Assembly (NCBI GenBank): GCA_038227045.1
Contig: JBBRQD010000018.1
Span: 1 to 64,000 of the forward strand
From: JANXLS01 sp038227045
GTDB taxonomy: Bacteria > Planctomycetota > SZUA-567 > H5-PLA8
Length of the DNA stretch: 64,000 bases
Direction: 5' to 3'
This document shows, piece by piece, positions 44,301-52,720 of this stretch. Position numbers and translations under genes: made by a program. Below the pieces are notes generated by a model. The model was not told where the DNA came from and did no database searches. It saw only the letters and a list, made by a program, of their open reading frames with translations. The stretch's first letter is position 1, and every line of letters begins with the position of its first letter.

Positions 44301-45275
44301 TTAATCCGCCATCGCGGCGAATCCGCGCGAATTTTCGAATGCGGAGCCGATGCCCACGACGTTTGCGGATTTTTCTGCTCCACTCAAAAGCAGACACTCC
44401 GCGTGTCCAGAAATTGCGTGATTGGCCGTTGCAATCAACGCTGCGCCAAGCGGCATTTTTTGCGCGATCGCATTCGTTTCTCTGAATGAGATTTCCGAAG
44501 GGCTCGATATCGCCATGGCCTCGATGCACTCGCGTGCGTCATCGTCCAACGCGGCAAGCGCCAAATCGCACGCGGCCACTGCCGCGCTGGTTTGTCGCGC
44601 GGACGGGCCACTAATGCTATTGGCAGCGGTTGCGAAAACGGCGCGATGCATTCCGCGCAGCGACTTGAGCCGAGGGGCGTTATCAGATGCCGATCCCAAT
44701 GCGGCAGACAGGCACTCCGCGGCGCTGGCAAGCCGTTCCGCCGCCATTTTTCGGATGCGTTTAGCCGATACGCCGGCCGATACGTTTTCCATGCCGGGGT
44801 TCAAAAGCGCGGCAAACGGAATGCGCGCCGCGAGCCGCTCGCGTTGAATTTCAAGCGCGTTCAGATCGACTTCGCCGTTCGGAGAGAAGGGTTCGATGAC
44901 CAGCGCAAAGACGCTCACGCTCAGCTCGCTCAATGCGCTGCTCAGCGCTTCGATCAATAGCATCGCCAGCGGATCGCTCAATTCGCCGCAGAGAATCGCA
45001 GCGTCGCGCCCGTGCGCGAATTTTTCAATCGTCGCCGGGCTTTCATTGAGACTTCGCGCAAGGCTGCGCGCGGCGAACGGACCATCGCTCATTTTCAGAA
45101 ACAATTTCTTTTCAAGACCGGTGGAGATCAATTCCGCAGAATGGACATGCGCGGCGCTCCATTCGGCGCTGGATTCGTCACCGTTCTCAGCCCCATAACG
45201 GGCGGCGAGGCAACCGAGCGATCCTGCTCCGAGAACGAGCGCGCGCGAAGGTTTTTGCGAAAACAATGTGTTCAT
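44301..45275 (-). CDS. Degenerate FtsZ-like protein in the ftsZ position, GTPase loops lost
   Basis: A 324-aa protein at the end of the dcw cluster, after ftsA, where ftsZ normally lies. By eye it aligns along the FtsZ fold: LVLGAGSLGC (13-22) with the GVGGxGxN loop; SAAHVHSAELI with FIAVNTDAQAL; ALVIEPFSPNGEVDLNALE (124-142) with GVVTKPFxFEGxxR; RGMHRAVFATAANSISGPSA with VMSxxGxALMGIGxASGENR; and RETNAIAQKMPLGAALIATA with the C-terminal domain. Yet GGGTGTG (T4) is SDPLA near residue 100, the T3 NTD is HVH, and the T7 NxDFAD is RLKSL (202-206). GTP binding and hydrolysis should be lost. ATG 45275 and 45290 are possible starts, neither with a good ribosome site. No conserved FtsZ C-terminal tail is seen. 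Confidence 0.7.
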   Translation of the reverse strand: MNTLFSQKPSRALVLGAGSLGCLAARYGAENGDESSAEWSAAHVHSAELISTGLEKKLFLKMSDGPFAARSLARSLNESPATIEKFAHGRDAAILCGELSDPLAMLLIEALSSALSELSVSVFALVIEPFSPNGEVDLNALEIQRERLAARIPFAALLNPGMENVSAGVSAKRIRKMAAERLASAAECLSAALGSASDNAPRLKSLRGMHRAVFATAANSISGPSARQTSAAVAACDLALAALDDDARECIEAMAISSPSEISFRETNAIAQKMPLGAALIATANHAISGHAECLLLSGAEKSANVVGIGSAFENSRGFAAMAD

Positions 45276-45364
45276 GAAAAAAGCAGTCATCCGCTAAACG
45301 ACAAAACGCCGGCGTTCGACATCTGGAATTTCAACCGCCAACCCTTGAGACTAATTCGGCCATA

Positions 45365-46690
45365 TTAGAGCGATGCTGTTAATTTTTTAAGTCGAGCGGT
45401 CATCCGCGCCAGGAAAGCGGTGCCCGAGCGCCGTCGCGCGCGCGCGCGGCCCTCCGCGCCGAGCGCCACGAGTCCGGCCAGCGAGCAGGCGGAACAGTCG
45501 CTCAATTCGTCCGGCAATTCCGCGCCGCGCTGCAATTCCCAGCGCGGCACGCCCAAGCGCGTGGGCATTCCGCCGAAGCGTTTTGAAATCCAGTCTGCCA
45601 TGCCGCGAATTTTCGCACCTCCGCCCGTCAGCACAAGGCCACCGGCGTGCGCCGATGAAAATCCAGAAATTCCTTCGCGCAGGGATCGCGCCACGGGTGC
45701 GAGCAATTCTTCGAGAGTCAGCGACAGTTCGCGAGTCTCAACGCGCACCGAGCCCAAACCGTTCACGGAGGTCACATCGACAAATGGCGGCACGTGCGCC
45801 AAGCTGCCTTCGCCCAGCGCGCCATGGCTGCGCAGCAAGCGCTCGGCCGTCGCGGGCGCGATGCGGAATCGCCGTGCGAGCGCGAGCACCACGGATTCCA
45901 TGCCGCCACCCGGCGAGTGGGTGCTCACTATTGCACGGCCGGATGCCGACTTTGAAGGCTCGCCGGTCGCAATGTGAACCTGCCGCAGACGCCCGGCCTC
46001 CCAGAGCGCGCCGCGGAATGCGCCGGCGCCGAAGTCCAGCACCGCCGTTCCCAAATTCCGTTCGTCGGCCGTGAGCGCACCGAGCGAGCAGGACATCGGT
46101 TCGAGCGAAACCGCCTCGATCCCCACTCCGGCCGCGCGCACCGCTTTCAAGACGTTGTCCATGCGGTCCATTGGCGCGGACAGAAACGATGCCTGCATGT
46201 CGAGACGATCGCCGCTCAATCCCTCTGGATTTTCAATGCCTTGCAAATCGCCGATGTTGAACGGACCGTCGAAGCGGTGAACGGCCCGGTGCCCGAAAGC
46301 AGTATCGATTGGCATGCCTTTGCGCAACCGCGCGACGTCCTCCGCCGTGACACAGCGGCGTTGCAAATTGAGTTCCACGGCTGCTTTTGTCGCGTTCAGT
46401 TTTATGTCGCCGGAGAGGCCGACAACGACGGACCGAATATCGGCTTCCGCGCGATCGGCGGCGGACTCAATGGCCATGCGAATCGTCTCGGTTGCGCGCG
46501 CAAGATCGACGACTTCGCCGCAACGAATGCCGTAACTGGCGACTGTTTCGATGGCGGCAATCGTAGGGCGTTCGCCACCAACATCCGCGACAGCGCACGC
46601 CACACAGGCACTGCCGACATCGAGCGCGACCAGCAGGCTGGGTTCGTGCGAAACAACATTTGGGGACGAGCGTTCGTTATTATTGCGCAT
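45365..46690 (-). CDS. ftsA: Cell division protein FtsA, divergent
   Basis: A 441-aa actin-like protein that in other bacteria anchors FtsZ to the membrane. Fold markers: DVGSACVACAV (24-34, phosphate 1), SYGIRCGEVVDLARATETI, NPEGLSGDRLD and, at the adenosine site, LVLTGGGAKIRGM near residue 360. The second phosphate motif, DIGGGTTD in the family, is DFGAGAFR (219-226), losing Gly, Thr and Asp. The C-terminus AFLARMTARLKKLTASL is a plausible amphipathic membrane helix. It lies 55 bases after ftsQ and 89 bases before the FtsZ-like gene. Polymerisation ability is in doubt, while membrane binding looks intact. Confidence 0.85.
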   Translation of the reverse strand: MRNNNERSSPNVVSHEPSLLVALDVGSACVACAVADVGGERPTIAAIETVASYGIRCGEVVDLARATETIRMAIESAADRAEADIRSVVVGLSGDIKLNATKAAVELNLQRRCVTAEDVARLRKGMPIDTAFGHRAVHRFDGPFNIGDLQGIENPEGLSGDRLDMQASFLSAPMDRMDNVLKAVRAAGVGIEAVSLEPMSCSLGALTADERNLGTAVLDFGAGAFRGALWEAGRLRQVHIATGEPSKSASGRAIVSTHSPGGGMESVVLALARRFRIAPATAERLLRSHGALGEGSLAHVPPFVDVTSVNGLGSVRVETRELSLTLEELLAPVARSLREGISGFSSAHAGGLVLTGGGAKIRGMADWISKRFGGMPTRLGVPRWELQRGAELPDELSDCSACSLAGLVALGAEGRARARRRSGTAFLARMTARLKKLTASL

Positions 46691-46745
46691 GATTTCATCG
46701 ACCTTTGTGGCGCGGACTACCGCCGTCTCTCACCTCGAAAAACAA

Positions 46746-47708
46746 TCACTGTTGCGCACGCATCGGCGCGGGTGGTGTCGTGATTTCCTGCGCTCCTGCG
46801 AGCGCGCGAAGTTTGACCGGCGCCTGCGCGATGTACACTTTCACGTATTCCAGAAGAGCCGGATTCCACTCGCATAGACGCTTTCGAAGCAGCTCCGCTT
46901 TTTCATGCGTGCGCGGCTCGTCGATGGGTGGATCGTCGGTGAACGCGCCCCACATGATCACAAGACCGCGATCCGTCGCGATGAGCCACATGGCGTCTTT
47001 TTGTTCGATGCTTGTCACGCGCAGATTGCCTGGGGATTTTGCGAGCGTGTCGCGAACCACGGTCAAGAGATCGAGCGCGTCTGTGACTGCTTTGTCGGTT
47101 GTCTGCTGACCCATTCCAGGATTCTTTTTTGCGACGTTATAGAGCATCGGCAAATCGCGTGCAGCCGGGCTGCCGCTCGACAGATTCAGGCCAAAGCCGC
47201 GCCGGTCCAGCACTGCGCCGCGATCGAGCTTCGCGCAGGGCTTTCGGAAATCGAGTTCCAATTCCATGCGCGCGGGAAATCGCAATCGGACTTCGCGCAC
47301 GCGCTCCACCCAGGAATTGCGCTCAAAAGTCGATGCGAGCTTTCGGCTCAATCCCGCTTCAAATACGGAATGATTCCGGGCGGCCGCGGCGCCTTCGATT
47401 GCGATTTGTCTGTAATCTTGAATGGGCATCCAGGGAGGACGCGAATTCGCGGCGAATGCCGAATACAGTGCTTTTTCCGGGAGCAGCTTTTGCGCGGACG
47501 ATTCGTGCGTGCTCGCTTCGCTGTTCAAGGGCCGCCACAACAAATACGAGATCCCGGCATACATCACAATCAATGTCGTCAGGGGAACCAGCGGGCGGAA
47601 GAACATGCCCAGTGTCTCGGCCAGCGAACGTGCGAAACCCGGCGCGCGCGGGCCGTCGGCCACGCGCACATTTTTCTTCTTGTTGTCCGATTCGTTGCCT
47701 CGAGCCAT
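46746..47708 (-). CDS. ftsQ: Cell division protein FtsQ/DivIB, divergent
   Basis: A 320-aa protein with a short basic cytoplasmic part, one membrane segment (about residues 38-58, LVPLTTLIVMYAGISYLLW) and a periplasmic domain. Within that domain VREVRLRFPARMELELDFRKP and AVLDRRGFGL match the POTRA/FtsQ pattern (strand-P-x-L-x-I-x-V, then VD..G). Sequence identity to standard FtsQ is low; the call rests on topology, the POTRA pattern and its place between ddl and ftsA. FtsQ links FtsB-FtsL and FtsW-FtsI to the division site. The Ala/Gln-rich C-terminus is probably disordered. Confidence 0.82.
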   Translation of the reverse strand: MARGNESDNKKKNVRVADGPRAPGFARSLAETLGMFFRPLVPLTTLIVMYAGISYLLWRPLNSEASTHESSAQKLLPEKALYSAFAANSRPPWMPIQDYRQIAIEGAAAARNHSVFEAGLSRKLASTFERNSWVERVREVRLRFPARMELELDFRKPCAKLDRGAVLDRRGFGLNLSSGSPAARDLPMLYNVAKKNPGMGQQTTDKAVTDALDLLTVVRDTLAKSPGNLRVTSIEQKDAMWLIATDRGLVIMWGAFTDDPPIDEPRTHEKAELLRKRLCEWNPALLEYVKVYIAQAPVKLRALAGAQEITTPPAPMRAQQ

Positions 47709-47778
47709 GCCTTCCCTTTCGATTGAATCCCGCTTTCCTTCTTCGGCATTTTTACGGTGCAGCTAAAGAAACGAACGG

Positions 47779-48771
47779 TTAAAGAGCCGGTTCGAGTTCC
47801 ACGGCCAGCGCGCGGCGCATGGCACGTTCAACCGTCAGCCGTAGCAAGCCCTCGCACAATTCGGCAAAGCTGATCCCCACCGCGGATGCCGCGCGCGGCA
47901 GCAGGCTGTGCGACGTCATTCCGGGCAGCGTGTTGACTTCGAGCACCCACGGAACGCCTCTTTCGTCGAGCATGATGTCGGTGCGCGACACATCGCGGCA
48001 GCCCAGCGCGCGGTGTGCGGCAAGTCCCAGCGCGCGGATGCGCGCGGCCGTTTCGGGATCAAGTTCAGCGGGACATATAATGCGCGTTCGTTCGTCGCTG
48101 TACTTTGCGCTGAAATCGTAAAACTCGCCGGCCACTTTGAGTTCGGCAACGGGCAGCGCTTCTTCTCCGACCACGCCCACGGTCAGTTCACGCCCTTTGA
48201 TAAATCGCTCAATCAGAATGCAATCCCCATATTCGACGGCTTTACGAAGCGCACCCGCGATCTGATCCCGCTCTTTTACGATGCTGACTCCCAAACTTGA
48301 ACCACCGGTAGCGGGCTTAATCACAACCGGCGGAGTGATGTCGGATAGTTTTTCAACGGTCATTTCGACGGCCGCAGGCGGCACATCGACCGACATCCAC
48401 GCGGGCGTCCGGACGTTGTGCCGCTCAAAAGCCTGCTTGGCGAGAACCTTGTCGAACGCGCGGGACGACGCGTCGATTCCGCTGCCCGTATAGGGAATGT
48501 CGGCTTCTTCGAGAATGCTTTGAATCTTGCCGTCCTCGCCGAATTCGCCATGCAGCGCCAGCAGCGCCACGTCGATTCCCAGCGAGCGGGCATCGCGGAC
48601 GTTGAACGTTCCGTCGAGCAGCACGCGGTGGACCTGATGCCCCGCCGCGCTCAATGCTTTCGCCGCGTTCTCGCCGGATTCAATCGAGACTTCGCGCTCC
48701 GACGACGGGCCGCCGTAGAGCACGCCGATGGAGAGTCCATTCAGAATGTCGAGATTCGATGATTTGGGCAT
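47779..48771 (-). CDS. ddl: D-alanine--D-alanine ligase
   Basis: A 330-aa ATP-grasp enzyme that makes the D-Ala-D-Ala dipeptide added by MurF. The N-terminal motif is VLYGGPSSEREVSIESG; the ATP-grasp body includes VIKPATGGSSLGVSIV and DIMLDERGVPWVLEVNTLPG, followed by MTSHSLLPRAASAVGI, the substrate-binding end. Length and motifs are normal. It sits between murB and ftsQ, a common dcw order. Gaps to its neighbours (70 and 39 bases) are short, so co-transcription is likely. The C-terminus is a little longer than most. Confidence 0.97.
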   Translation of the reverse strand: MPKSSNLDILNGLSIGVLYGGPSSEREVSIESGENAAKALSAAGHQVHRVLLDGTFNVRDARSLGIDVALLALHGEFGEDGKIQSILEEADIPYTGSGIDASSRAFDKVLAKQAFERHNVRTPAWMSVDVPPAAVEMTVEKLSDITPPVVIKPATGGSSLGVSIVKERDQIAGALRKAVEYGDCILIERFIKGRELTVGVVGEEALPVAELKVAGEFYDFSAKYSDERTRIICPAELDPETAARIRALGLAAHRALGCRDVSRTDIMLDERGVPWVLEVNTLPGMTSHSLLPRAASAVGISFAELCEGLLRLTVERAMRRALAVELEPAL

Positions 48772-48810
48772 GGCTGTCCCTTTTTCCGCAGACGTCTTGC
48801 CTGCATTTTC

Positions 48811-49731
48811 CTACGCAACCGCGTTCAGTTCGTCCATCGAAAAACCCCAGGTTTCGACTTCCAATTCCAATTTCACGCCGCGCTCGCGCAACGCCCGGCC
48901 GCGCAACAAGCGAATCAACTCGACCAGATCACGCGCATTCGCGCCGGTTTCGCAGATCAAAAAGTTGGCGTGCTTCGTCGACACCGATGCGCCGCCGATC
49001 CGCGCGCCTTTCAATCCGAGCTCGTCGATCAATTTTCCAGCCGGTGGAATGCCCGGCGATTTCGGATTCTTGAACACGCATCCGGCCGAGCGCGCGTTCA
49101 TCGGCTGCGTGCGGCATTTTTCAGAGAGAATATCCGTGAGTGTTTGCTTGCTCTTTTCCTCAATGCCCGGTTCCAATTCGAGCTCGCAGCCCATGACAAT
49201 GCGCCCTCCGAGCGCCGAATTGCGGTAGGTGAATCCGCAGTCGCGGACATCGAAGTTGAACGGCGAACCGTCCTTTTCGAATCCTTCGACGCGCCGCACG
49301 CTCTGGCCAATTTCGCCGTGTTTTCCGCCCGCGTTCATCCGCAACGCCGCGCCCACGGTTCCCGGCACGCCCTGCAAACATTCCAATCCAGCCAGCCCGT
49401 TGGCCACGCTCCACTTCACCAGGCCGGGCAGGCTGTAACCGGCGCCTACCCACAGTCGAAAATTCTCACGGAACACTTTCGCAAATCCGCTCTTGGGCAG
49501 GCGAATGACCAATCCCCGCACACCCGCGTCTGCCACCAGCAAATTGGTGCCATGCCCCAGCAATCGGACGTCAATCCGCTCCGCGCACGCGCGCCCCAAC
49601 AAAGCGCCGAGCATCCCGGCGTCCGTGGGTTCCGCGAAGAATTCAGCGGGGCCGCCGACTCTGTATGTAGTCATTGGCGCCAGCGGAACGTTCTCGCGAA
49701 CGATCGATTCAAAGCCCCGATACCAGCTCAT
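48811..49731 (-). CDS. murB: UDP-N-acetylenolpyruvoylglucosamine reductase MurB
   Basis: A 306-aa FAD enzyme that reduces UDP-GlcNAc-enolpyruvate to UDP-MurNAc. The FAD-binding start MTTYRVGGPAEFFAEP and LLGHGTNLLVADAGVRG are intact, and GVPGTVGAALRMNAG is the family core. In the C-terminal domain RSAGCVFKNPKS has Cys in place of the catalytic Ser of E. coli; several other bacterial MurB proteins share this residue. Its start overlaps murC by 23 bases, so the two are translationally coupled. No Y-loop of the E. coli type is evident. Confidence 0.96.
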   Translation of the reverse strand: MSWYRGFESIVRENVPLAPMTTYRVGGPAEFFAEPTDAGMLGALLGRACAERIDVRLLGHGTNLLVADAGVRGLVIRLPKSGFAKVFRENFRLWVGAGYSLPGLVKWSVANGLAGLECLQGVPGTVGAALRMNAGGKHGEIGQSVRRVEGFEKDGSPFNFDVRDCGFTYRNSALGGRIVMGCELELEPGIEEKSKQTLTDILSEKCRTQPMNARSAGCVFKNPKSPGIPPAGKLIDELGLKGARIGGASVSTKHANFLICETGANARDLVELIRLLRGRALRERGVKLELEVETWGFSMDELNAVA

Positions 49732-51238
49732 TCGACGCCCTCGTCACATCGCCCGCGCCCTGTGTCACAATCGTGTCGCCCGCGCGGCACCATTTCAATA
49801 TTCCCGCGACTGCCTGCTCGCGGCTGTCGAACGCAAACACGTTTAAATGTCCCGCTTGGCGAATCGCTTTCGCAAGAGCACAATGATCCACCCCTTCAAT
49901 GGGCGGCTCGCTTGCCGCATAAATCGGGAGCAGAAAGACGACGTCAGCTTCCGCGAAGCAGGTGGCAAACTGGCCCATCAATGCCGCCGTGCGTGTGAAT
50001 CGATGCGGCTGAAAGAGCACACCCAGCCGCTTCTTTGTGGATGCGCGCGCGGCCTTCAGCGTCAAGGCGATCTCCGTCGGATGATGGCCGTAGTCGTCAA
50101 TGACGCGAACCGGCTCGCTCTTCTTGATTTCAAAACGGCGTCCCACGCGCTCGATGTCCGCGAGTGCGCCGCGAATCACGGATTCGTCCACGCCAATGTG
50201 CCAGGCCACGGCGATGGCGGCGAGCGCGTTCAACACGTTGTGGCGTCCGGGCATCGGCAGCCGAATATTCTGCCAGACGCCGAAGGGTCCGAGAGCGTCG
50301 AAGCACCAGGACATGCCGTCGTTTTCCAAATTGAGATTGAGCCCGCGCAGCATATTGTGCGCATCGAATCCATAGCTGATGACGGGGCGCCGGCAGAATA
50401 CGCTGGCCATTGCGAGCACGCGGCGCACGCGTGGATCGTCGCCGCAGCCGATCAGCGCGGAGAGCGGATCGGTTGCGTCTGTCGAACTCATGAAGCGCAT
50501 CGCGGCGCGCTGGATGTTGTCGACGCTGCCGTAGTTTTCCAGATGGTCGTTGTCGATGTTCGTGAGCACCGGAATGCACGGAACGATCTCATGCAATTTG
50601 TTGTCCGACTCGTCGGTCTCCACGACAAACTCATCGCCCCGGCCGATGCGCACGTTGCCGTTGATGCCCGGCACCACGCCGCCGACCAGCACGGACGGAT
50701 CGCGCCCGGCGGCAATCAAAATGCGAGCGATCATCCAGGTCGTCGTCGTTTTTCCGTGGGCTCCGGTGACGCAGATCGCCCGCGTTCCTTGTGCAAGCTG
50801 GCCCAGCATGTTCATACGCGTGCGGATGATTTTGCCATCGCTCCGGGCGCGCGCGATTTCCGGATGAGTGGGCGCAACGGCCGCCGTATGGACGATTTCC
50901 TCGCAGTCGGACACGTGCTCCGGCGAATGAACCGTATCGACGGGAATCTTGTTATTACGCAAGCGCTGCACGCACGCACCGTCGGAACAGTCGCAGCCGC
51001 TGACAATCGCGCCGCGCGCCGCGCTCAATTCCATCAAGGCGCTGATGCCGATTCCACCCGCGCCCATGAAGTGAATGCGCCGGCCTTTGAAGGCGATGCC
51101 AGGTCTGCGCCGGGGCTCAGTCCCAAATTTTTTCAAAAAGACAGGGACGACGGGAGACGGCGCGAGCACCGGGCCGCGATAGAGCATGGAATCGCGCAGG
51201 ATGCCGGGATCGTTTTCAGTGTCGAGTTGAACGGACAT
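49709..51238 (-). CDS. murC: UDP-N-acetylmuramate--L-alanine ligase MurC
   Basis: A 509-aa Mur ligase adding L-Ala to UDP-MurNAc. The Rossmann motif HFMGAGGIGISALMEL begins near residue 57, the ATP loop is CVTGAHGKTTTTW and the metal/ligase motif is VVETDESDNKL. The family usually begins within 10-20 residues of the Rossmann strand, so about 40 extra residues are present at the N-terminus; an internal ATG (residue 18) is an alternative start, though still upstream of the domain. It ends inside the murB start. Function is not in doubt. Confidence 0.97.
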   Translation of the reverse strand: MSVQLDTENDPGILRDSMLYRGPVLAPSPVVPVFLKKFGTEPRRRPGIAFKGRRIHFMGAGGIGISALMELSAARGAIVSGCDCSDGACVQRLRNNKIPVDTVHSPEHVSDCEEIVHTAAVAPTHPEIARARSDGKIIRTRMNMLGQLAQGTRAICVTGAHGKTTTTWMIARILIAAGRDPSVLVGGVVPGINGNVRIGRGDEFVVETDESDNKLHEIVPCIPVLTNIDNDHLENYGSVDNIQRAAMRFMSSTDATDPLSALIGCGDDPRVRRVLAMASVFCRRPVISYGFDAHNMLRGLNLNLENDGMSWCFDALGPFGVWQNIRLPMPGRHNVLNALAAIAVAWHIGVDESVIRGALADIERVGRRFEIKKSEPVRVIDDYGHHPTEIALTLKAARASTKKRLGVLFQPHRFTRTAALMGQFATCFAEADVVFLLPIYAASEPPIEGVDHCALAKAIRQAGHLNVFAFDSREQAVAGILKWCRAGDTIVTQGAGDVTRASNELVSGL

Positions 51239-51316
51239 CGCCGCCTCCAGTACTGCATTCTTGACGAGCGTATTTCGCGGTTGCGAAATCGCGTTAAAAA
51301 TCGGGGCCGAACAATA

Positions 51317-52489
51317 CTATGCGACGCGCGCGGCAGCGTGGGGTTTGTGATTCTGCTGTAAAGCGTGTGTGTCCGGCGCAAGTACCGCCGTGCCATTTGC
51401 CAGTTCAATAAGACGGTCGACGATGTCGTGCGAGGCCGTGGGTATCGCCAGCGAGTGAGCCGCAATGGACATTTTCTTGCGGCGTTCCGGCTGCAATACC
51501 GCATCCGCGACACGCTGCGCCACGCGTTCGACTTCGACATCTTTCTGAAGCAGCATCCAGCCCGCGCCGCGTTCGCTGTAAATCTTGGCGTTCTCCGTCT
51601 GGTGGTTGTCGGCCGCGTGCGGATAGGGAATGAGAATCGACGGCAGAGCGAACGCTGAAATTTCGGCCAGCGTCGTCGCGCCCGCGCGGGCCAGCACGAC
51701 GTCGGCTTGAACGTAGAGGTCTTCCATGGCTTCGACGAAGCCGACCACGCTGCCGCGAATATCGCCGGCCGCAAACGCCTCGATGCAGCGGCGTTCGTCT
51801 TCGCGGCCTGAAACCAGAATCATGCGGATGCCGGGAACGGCCTGCTTGAGACGCGGCCACGCCTTGATGGCGATGTCGTTGATCGCTTTCGCGCCCTGGG
51901 AGCCGCCGACGACAAGCAGCGTCGGTTCGGCGGGCGTGTCGCGCAACTGCGTATTGCGCTGAGCGCACGTGGCTGCGGCTTCGAGCACTTTCTTGCGCAG
52001 CGGATTGCCGGTGTGTTTAACGCGCAGCGGTTTGGAAAAGCGTTTTGCGGATTCGGGAAACTGAGCGCCGATTTCGTCGGCGAACGGCGCGAGGGACCGA
52101 TTGGTGCGGCTGGGAATGACGTTCTGTTCGAGAATCAGGCGCGGAATTTCAATGCCCCACGCGGCAAGAACCGGCAGCGCGGAAGCATACCCGCCGAGAC
52201 CCACGACGGCGTCGGCGTTGAAATTCAGGATCGCCCGGCGGGCATGCAGATAACCTTTGCAGCCCAGCCACAATTTGCGTGCGCCGGCGAGACTGAAGAA
52301 TCCGCCTTTGATCGATGGAAGCAATTCGTAGCGATATCCGTGCAGCGGCAGAACGCGTTCTTCGATCCCGCCGCGCGCGCCCATGAATAAAACGGAGTGT
52401 TCCGATCCGCGCGCCAATAATTCTTCAGCGAGCGCCATGCCGGGAAAAAAGTGCCCGCCTGTGCCGCCGCCGGCTATGACCAGTTTCAT
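51317..52489 (-). CDS. murG: UDP-GlcNAc:undecaprenyl-PP-MurNAc-pentapeptide transferase MurG
   Basis: A 390-aa GT-B glycosyltransferase that converts lipid I to lipid II on the inner face of the membrane. The N-terminal G-loop VIAGGGTGGHFFPGMALAEE and the second loop VVGGSQGAKAIN are intact; the UDP-GlcNAc site includes ARAGATTLAEISAF near residue 260. The C-terminal tail past residue 365 (NGTAVLAPDTHALQQ) is longer than usual. It is followed by murC after 78 bases. A 231-base gap with an inverted repeat separates it from ftsW upstream. Confidence 0.97.
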   Translation of the reverse strand: MKLVIAGGGTGGHFFPGMALAEELLARGSEHSVLFMGARGGIEERVLPLHGYRYELLPSIKGGFFSLAGARKLWLGCKGYLHARRAILNFNADAVVGLGGYASALPVLAAWGIEIPRLILEQNVIPSRTNRSLAPFADEIGAQFPESAKRFSKPLRVKHTGNPLRKKVLEAAATCAQRNTQLRDTPAEPTLLVVGGSQGAKAINDIAIKAWPRLKQAVPGIRMILVSGREDERRCIEAFAAGDIRGSVVGFVEAMEDLYVQADVVLARAGATTLAEISAFALPSILIPYPHAADNHQTENAKIYSERGAGWMLLQKDVEVERVAQRVADAVLQPERRKKMSIAAHSLAIPTASHDIVDRLIELANGTAVLAPDTHALQQNHKPHAAARVA

Positions 52490-52629
52490 CGATCCATCCC
52501 CCCGCGCCCTCGTGCGGCCCCGTGATAATAATGGAAGCCGACAACAGATTCTTTATCGGCATTTGAGAGGCACAAAGTTCACATGGAAAATATAAAATGC
52601 GGCGAGTAGAAAGATTTTTTTCAATCGTT

Positions 52630-52709
52630 CAGAGCCGCGCACGTAAGTAAGCGGCTTTATCTTGCGCGAAGAGGCAGTCTTTGCCGCTTACTTACGTACG
52701 CGGCTCTGG
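52630..52709. repeat. Near-perfect 26-bp inverted repeat inside the dcw cluster
   Basis: The left arm CAGAGCCGCGCACGTAAGTA and the rest of it (52630-52655) pairs with 52683-52709 with about one mismatch, around a 27-base loop. It lies between ftsW and murG, which belong to the same transcription unit by direction. It resembles small palindromic mobile elements; read as RNA it would form a long hairpin within the operon. Confidence 0.85.
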
Positions 52710-52720
52710 AATGCGACTGC

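Noticed and set aside
48811..49731. Cys in place of the catalytic Ser of MurB (SAGCVFKNP)
   Set aside because: I believe this residue is found in many bacterial MurB proteins, so it is recorded in the entry but not as a finding.
49847..51361. 504-codon plus-strand frame over murC
   Set aside because: Antisense shadow; the opposite strand encodes MurC with all motifs intact. The same reasoning removes the frames at 4270-5547, 31744-32838, 33569-34696, 36958-38106 and 52736-54079.
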